Below are positions 61,960 through 64,000 of a stretch of 64,000 nt of DNA, in pieces; the stretch's first letter is position 1, and every line of letters starts with the position of its first letter. A program made the position numbers and the translations under genes. The stretch is from positions 1 to 64,000 of the forward strand of contig JAJDVB010000135.1 in NCBI GenBank assembly GCA_022826345.1, in the 5' to 3' direction. Source of the DNA: Alphaproteobacteria bacterium (GTDB lineage: Bacteria; Pseudomonadota; Alphaproteobacteria; UBA828). The notes under the pieces are model-generated. The model was not told where the DNA came from, made no database searches, and saw only the letters and a list, made by a program, of their open reading frames with translations.

Positions 61960-62775
61960 CTAAAACAGCTGCCGGACGCCGATCTCGAGAAAGTGCATGC
62001 GCAGGTCGGTCTCCGCGGTCACCGACGCAATTTGGTTCATGCCGGTAAACTCCAGGCCATTGAGGGCCTGCAGGCGGTAGCCGATATGGAGCGTGGCGGA
62101 CTCGGAGAGCGCGTAGCCGATGCCTGCGCCGAACTGATAGGCGAAGGCAGTGTCGGTGGTGGAGAGCTCGGGTACCTGGAGTTGATTCGCAAGCGCCGGC
62201 GGGGCTCCCTGCAAGGTTAACACCGTCCGCACCAACGCGCCCCGGTCGTAGTCCAGGTCGCCTTGGTCGATGCGGATGAGGCCGAGGCCGGCGCCGACAT
62301 AGGGGGTCCAATCGCTGCCCGTCTCGATGTCGTACCAGAGGTTCAGCATGGCGCCGAACTGTTCCCCCTTTCCGGTCGGGTCGAGGGGCACCTCCAGTCC
62401 GGTAAGGGACTGAGGCCCGACGGTGACGTTGGTGTTGGTGATTTGGGCGATGTCGGCCCTGGCTAGGAAGAGCTCGCCCTCGATGCGGATGGTGCTGCCG
62501 AGGTGGTAGCCGAGCGTGGCGCCAAGCTTGAAGCCGGTGTCATGCTCCGTCGTCACCGTAGCGTCGATGCTGACCGACCGCGGCAGCAACGGCGGCATCG
62601 GCTGCATGGTCGTGGTGGAAGTCGCGTCCGAATCGTCGATGAACATGAGGGGCATGTTCGCCCCGATGTACCACTCTCCCTCCTGCGCCTGTGCTATCGT
62701 CGCCCCGCCTAACGCAAGGCACACCGCTGCCGCTATCGCGGCGATCCATTGTGATCTTAATTTGACTTGCATCAT
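61960..62775 (-). CDS. Outer-membrane beta-barrel protein (OmpA/Opacity-like)
   Basis: The 271-residue product has a signal peptide (QWIAAIAAAVCLALGGATIAQA) and a mature part of alternating amphipathic strands: EWYIGANMPLMFIDDSD, KLGATLGYHLGSTIRIEGEL, WTPYVGAGLGLIRID, QFGAGIGYALSESATLHIGYR. The C-terminus LEIGVRQLF ends in the Phe recognised by the BAM machinery. The size suggests an 8-12-stranded small barrel. Convergent with the MetF-like gene. Confidence 0.85.
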   Translation of the reverse strand: MMQVKLRSQWIAAIAAAVCLALGGATIAQAQEGEWYIGANMPLMFIDDSDATSTTTMQPMPPLLPRSVSIDATVTTEHDTGFKLGATLGYHLGSTIRIEGELFLARADIAQITNTNVTVGPQSLTGLEVPLDPTGKGEQFGAMLNLWYDIETGSDWTPYVGAGLGLIRIDQGDLDYDRGALVRTVLTLQGAPPALANQLQVPELSTTDTAFAYQFGAGIGYALSESATLHIGYRLQALNGLEFTGMNQIASVTAETDLRMHFLEIGVRQLF

Positions 62776-62813
62776 TTTCCGGACCTCCCTGACGACGCCT
62801 TACCCGCAGATCT

Positions 62814-62842
62814 AGGCTATTGCGAGACAGGGCAGGGCGCAA
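62814..62842 (-). promoter_or_regulatory. Candidate promoter of the beta-barrel gene
   Basis: On the minus strand TTGCGC (62842-62837), 17 bp, TAGCCT (62819-62814), about 38 bp before the start codon at 62775. Both hexamers are partial matches. Confidence 0.35.
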
Positions 62843-62940
62843 ACGCCTCGGTCGGTACCGCGTCCTCCGCTTCGCTGGTTATGGTACGCAATGAGACGGT
62901 ATCGAGAACATGAGCCTCCATGTTTTCGATCATGCCTGAC

Positions 62941-62974
62941 ACAAAGAAAAAGGGGAGCACCTAGGTGCTCCCCT
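62941..62974 (-). terminator. Intrinsic terminator of the porin gene
   Basis: On the minus strand AGGGGAGCACC, a 2-nt loop and GGTGCTCCCCT give a perfect 11-bp stem directly followed by TTTTTCTTTGTGT. It lies 25 bp after the porin stop codon, the expected position for a strong terminator of a highly expressed gene. Confidence 0.92.
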
Positions 62975-62998
62975 GAACTGTTGATCGGTGGTAGTCGA

Positions 62999-63997
62999 TT
63001 AGAAGAAGACCGCCGTTCCGAGCATGACTTGGGTCACGTCATCCATGCCATCCTCCGAAATGCTGGCGACTTGTCCCCCGATCAGGACGCCCGGCCCAAG
63101 TGTGTAGGTCAAGTGGGCCGCTGCCTTGGATGCATTGCCATCTTCGTTGTTGGCATACTGGAGGCCCAACTCGATCGCCCCTTCGGTCCAGGAGGCGCCG
63201 ACATCGTATTGCATGCCATCCATATCGTGATCGTACATGCTGCCGCCGAACGAGACTTGATCGACGCTTACACCGATCCCGGCGCGAGTGGCACTGGGAT
63301 CGTCGCCACTGTCTCCATCGGAAGCCATCTCGTAACCGGCGCCTAGAGTGAAGGAGCCGCCTTCCATGAAATCGGTCGAATAGGTCGCGCCGACCGCGGT
63401 GTGCTCTCCCAATCCGGCAGTCGATCGGTCGTTGAAGTTATTGTCATCGTCATTGGGCGCGTAGCTCACCCCAACGGTCAAGCCATTGAAGTTGGGTGTG
63501 GTGTAGACCACCTTCATGGCGTCTTCAGCTCCGATCCCACTGTAGGTGTTTACAGACCCTCCCGCGGTGCTGAACCAATCGTAGTTGACGCCAATCATTC
63601 CGCCGATGGCGTCGCCGGGCGCCGCGACCGTTGCGTTGAAGGCCGCGCTCTCAGTCCTTCCGAGCCTGAGAGCACCGAACGAGCCGCTCAGCGTGGTGTG
63701 AATCTCGTCCATAGCTTCGTCGGCGCCGGCGGACCGGCCGATCTGCCCGCTCACGCTCACCGTGATGCCGTTGTCCAGAGTGGTGGAACCGGAGACGCCG
63801 ATCTCAAACACGTAGTCGATGCTGTGGCCGCGCGTCCCGCTGTCGCTATCGCTGGCGAAGCCGATAGCCCCGGTCGTGTAGCCGCCGACGCCGACCGTGA
63901 CCGGCCCTTCCATCATCTCGTCGTCGGCGATCGCGACATTGCTGGCCAGTAGGCCAACGGCCGCAAGTGCCGTGGTTCCCAACAATACCTTCTTCAT
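62999..63997 (-). CDS. Porin
   Basis: The 332-residue product has a signal peptide (MKKVLLGTTALAAVGLLASN, cleavage after VAIA). The mature protein is rich in Gly, Asp, Ser and aromatics, with alternating strands such as TVGVGGYTTGAIGFASDSD, LSGSFGALRLGRTESAAFNA and AIELGLQYANNEDGNA, and the terminal VMLGTAVFF ends in the Phe needed for outer-membrane insertion. GALRLGRTESA and GLTVGVSYAPN fit the alphaproteobacterial porin family (16-stranded general diffusion pore). The ATG is at 63997; the promoter lies outside the window. More AT-rich than average, as expected for an abundant protein. Confidence 0.92.
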   Translation of the reverse strand: MKKVLLGTTALAAVGLLASNVAIADDEMMEGPVTVGVGGYTTGAIGFASDSDSGTRGHSIDYVFEIGVSGSTTLDNGITVSVSGQIGRSAGADEAMDEIHTTLSGSFGALRLGRTESAAFNATVAAPGDAIGGMIGVNYDWFSTAGGSVNTYSGIGAEDAMKVVYTTPNFNGLTVGVSYAPNDDDNNFNDRSTAGLGEHTAVGATYSTDFMEGGSFTLGAGYEMASDGDSGDDPSATRAGIGVSVDQVSFGGSMYDHDMDGMQYDVGASWTEGAIELGLQYANNEDGNASKAAAHLTYTLGPGVLIGGQVASISEDGMDDVTQVMLGTAVFF

Positions 63998-64000
63998 GCT

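Overview
Organism and overall character. The window is very GC-rich (many hand-counted 60-base lines are 65-80% G+C), apart from a patch at about 27.4-32.1 kb. Several features point to an alphaproteobacterium, probably a free-living Rhodospirillales/Rhizobiales-like heterotroph: an alphaproteobacterial-type LexA box (GTTC-N7-GTTC), the ffs-dnaX-ybaB-recR block, hspQ, a Helicobacter-style fused urease gamma/beta subunit, and REP-like repeats of the kind that give spurious 'RGLDPRIH' peptides. This placement is inferred from gene content and has not been tested by phylogeny. About 60 genes are annotated. No prophage, CRISPR array, rRNA operon or intact insertion sequence was seen.

Layout. (1) 0-10.5 kb: a truncated iron-sulfur old-yellow-enzyme flavoprotein, a divergent GMC oxidoreductase, an orphan Mu gp27-like phage gene between direct repeats, two tandem EamA transporters, a small membrane protein, and a leftward set of Tat-exported aldo/keto reductase, PxpB-like protein and biotin carboxylase. 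(2) 10.6-15.6 kb: a three-subunit acetone-carboxylase-type operon. (3) 15.6-24 kb: a ribose-type ABC importer whose two permeases are fused into one chain, facing a CocE-type hydrolase, a protein made of three RidA domains, and a single-domain RidA. (4) 24-32.5 kb: two polyamine-type ABC transporter operons back to back around a 0.9-kb gene-free spacer. The leftward operon has no binding protein. The rightward one is a G+C mosaic. (5) 32.5-40.9 kb: an SOS-box-preceded radical SAM protein, rnhB, an L,D-transpeptidase-like protein, a NitT/TauT-type importer, a class III aminotransferase, an MFS carrier and a TPR protein. (6) 40.9-47 kb: an N-acyl-D-amino-acid deacylase facing a reduced, divergent urease operon (ureF, fused ureAB, ureC, cytosine-deaminase-like amidohydrolase). 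(7) 47-64 kb: mainly housekeeping genes (hspQ, panB, panC, tRNA-Ala, pepP, prmA, SRP RNA, dnaX, ybaB, recR, a MetF-like reductase, two outer-membrane beta-barrels) with a GT1 glycosyltransferase and a stand-alone TOBE gene between them.

How the genes may work together. Regions 1-5 look like an accessory catabolic stretch: five ABC or secondary uptake systems alternate with oxidoreductases, hydrolases, carboxylases and RidA proteins, suggesting import and breakdown of small carbonyl, nitrogen-containing or polyamine-like compounds. The best candidates for undescribed biology are the stripped-down urease-like operon coupled to an amidohydrolase, and the triple-RidA protein. All four of the local RidA domains appear to lack the arginine used by enamine deaminases. 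Substrates are inferred and not shown by the sequence.
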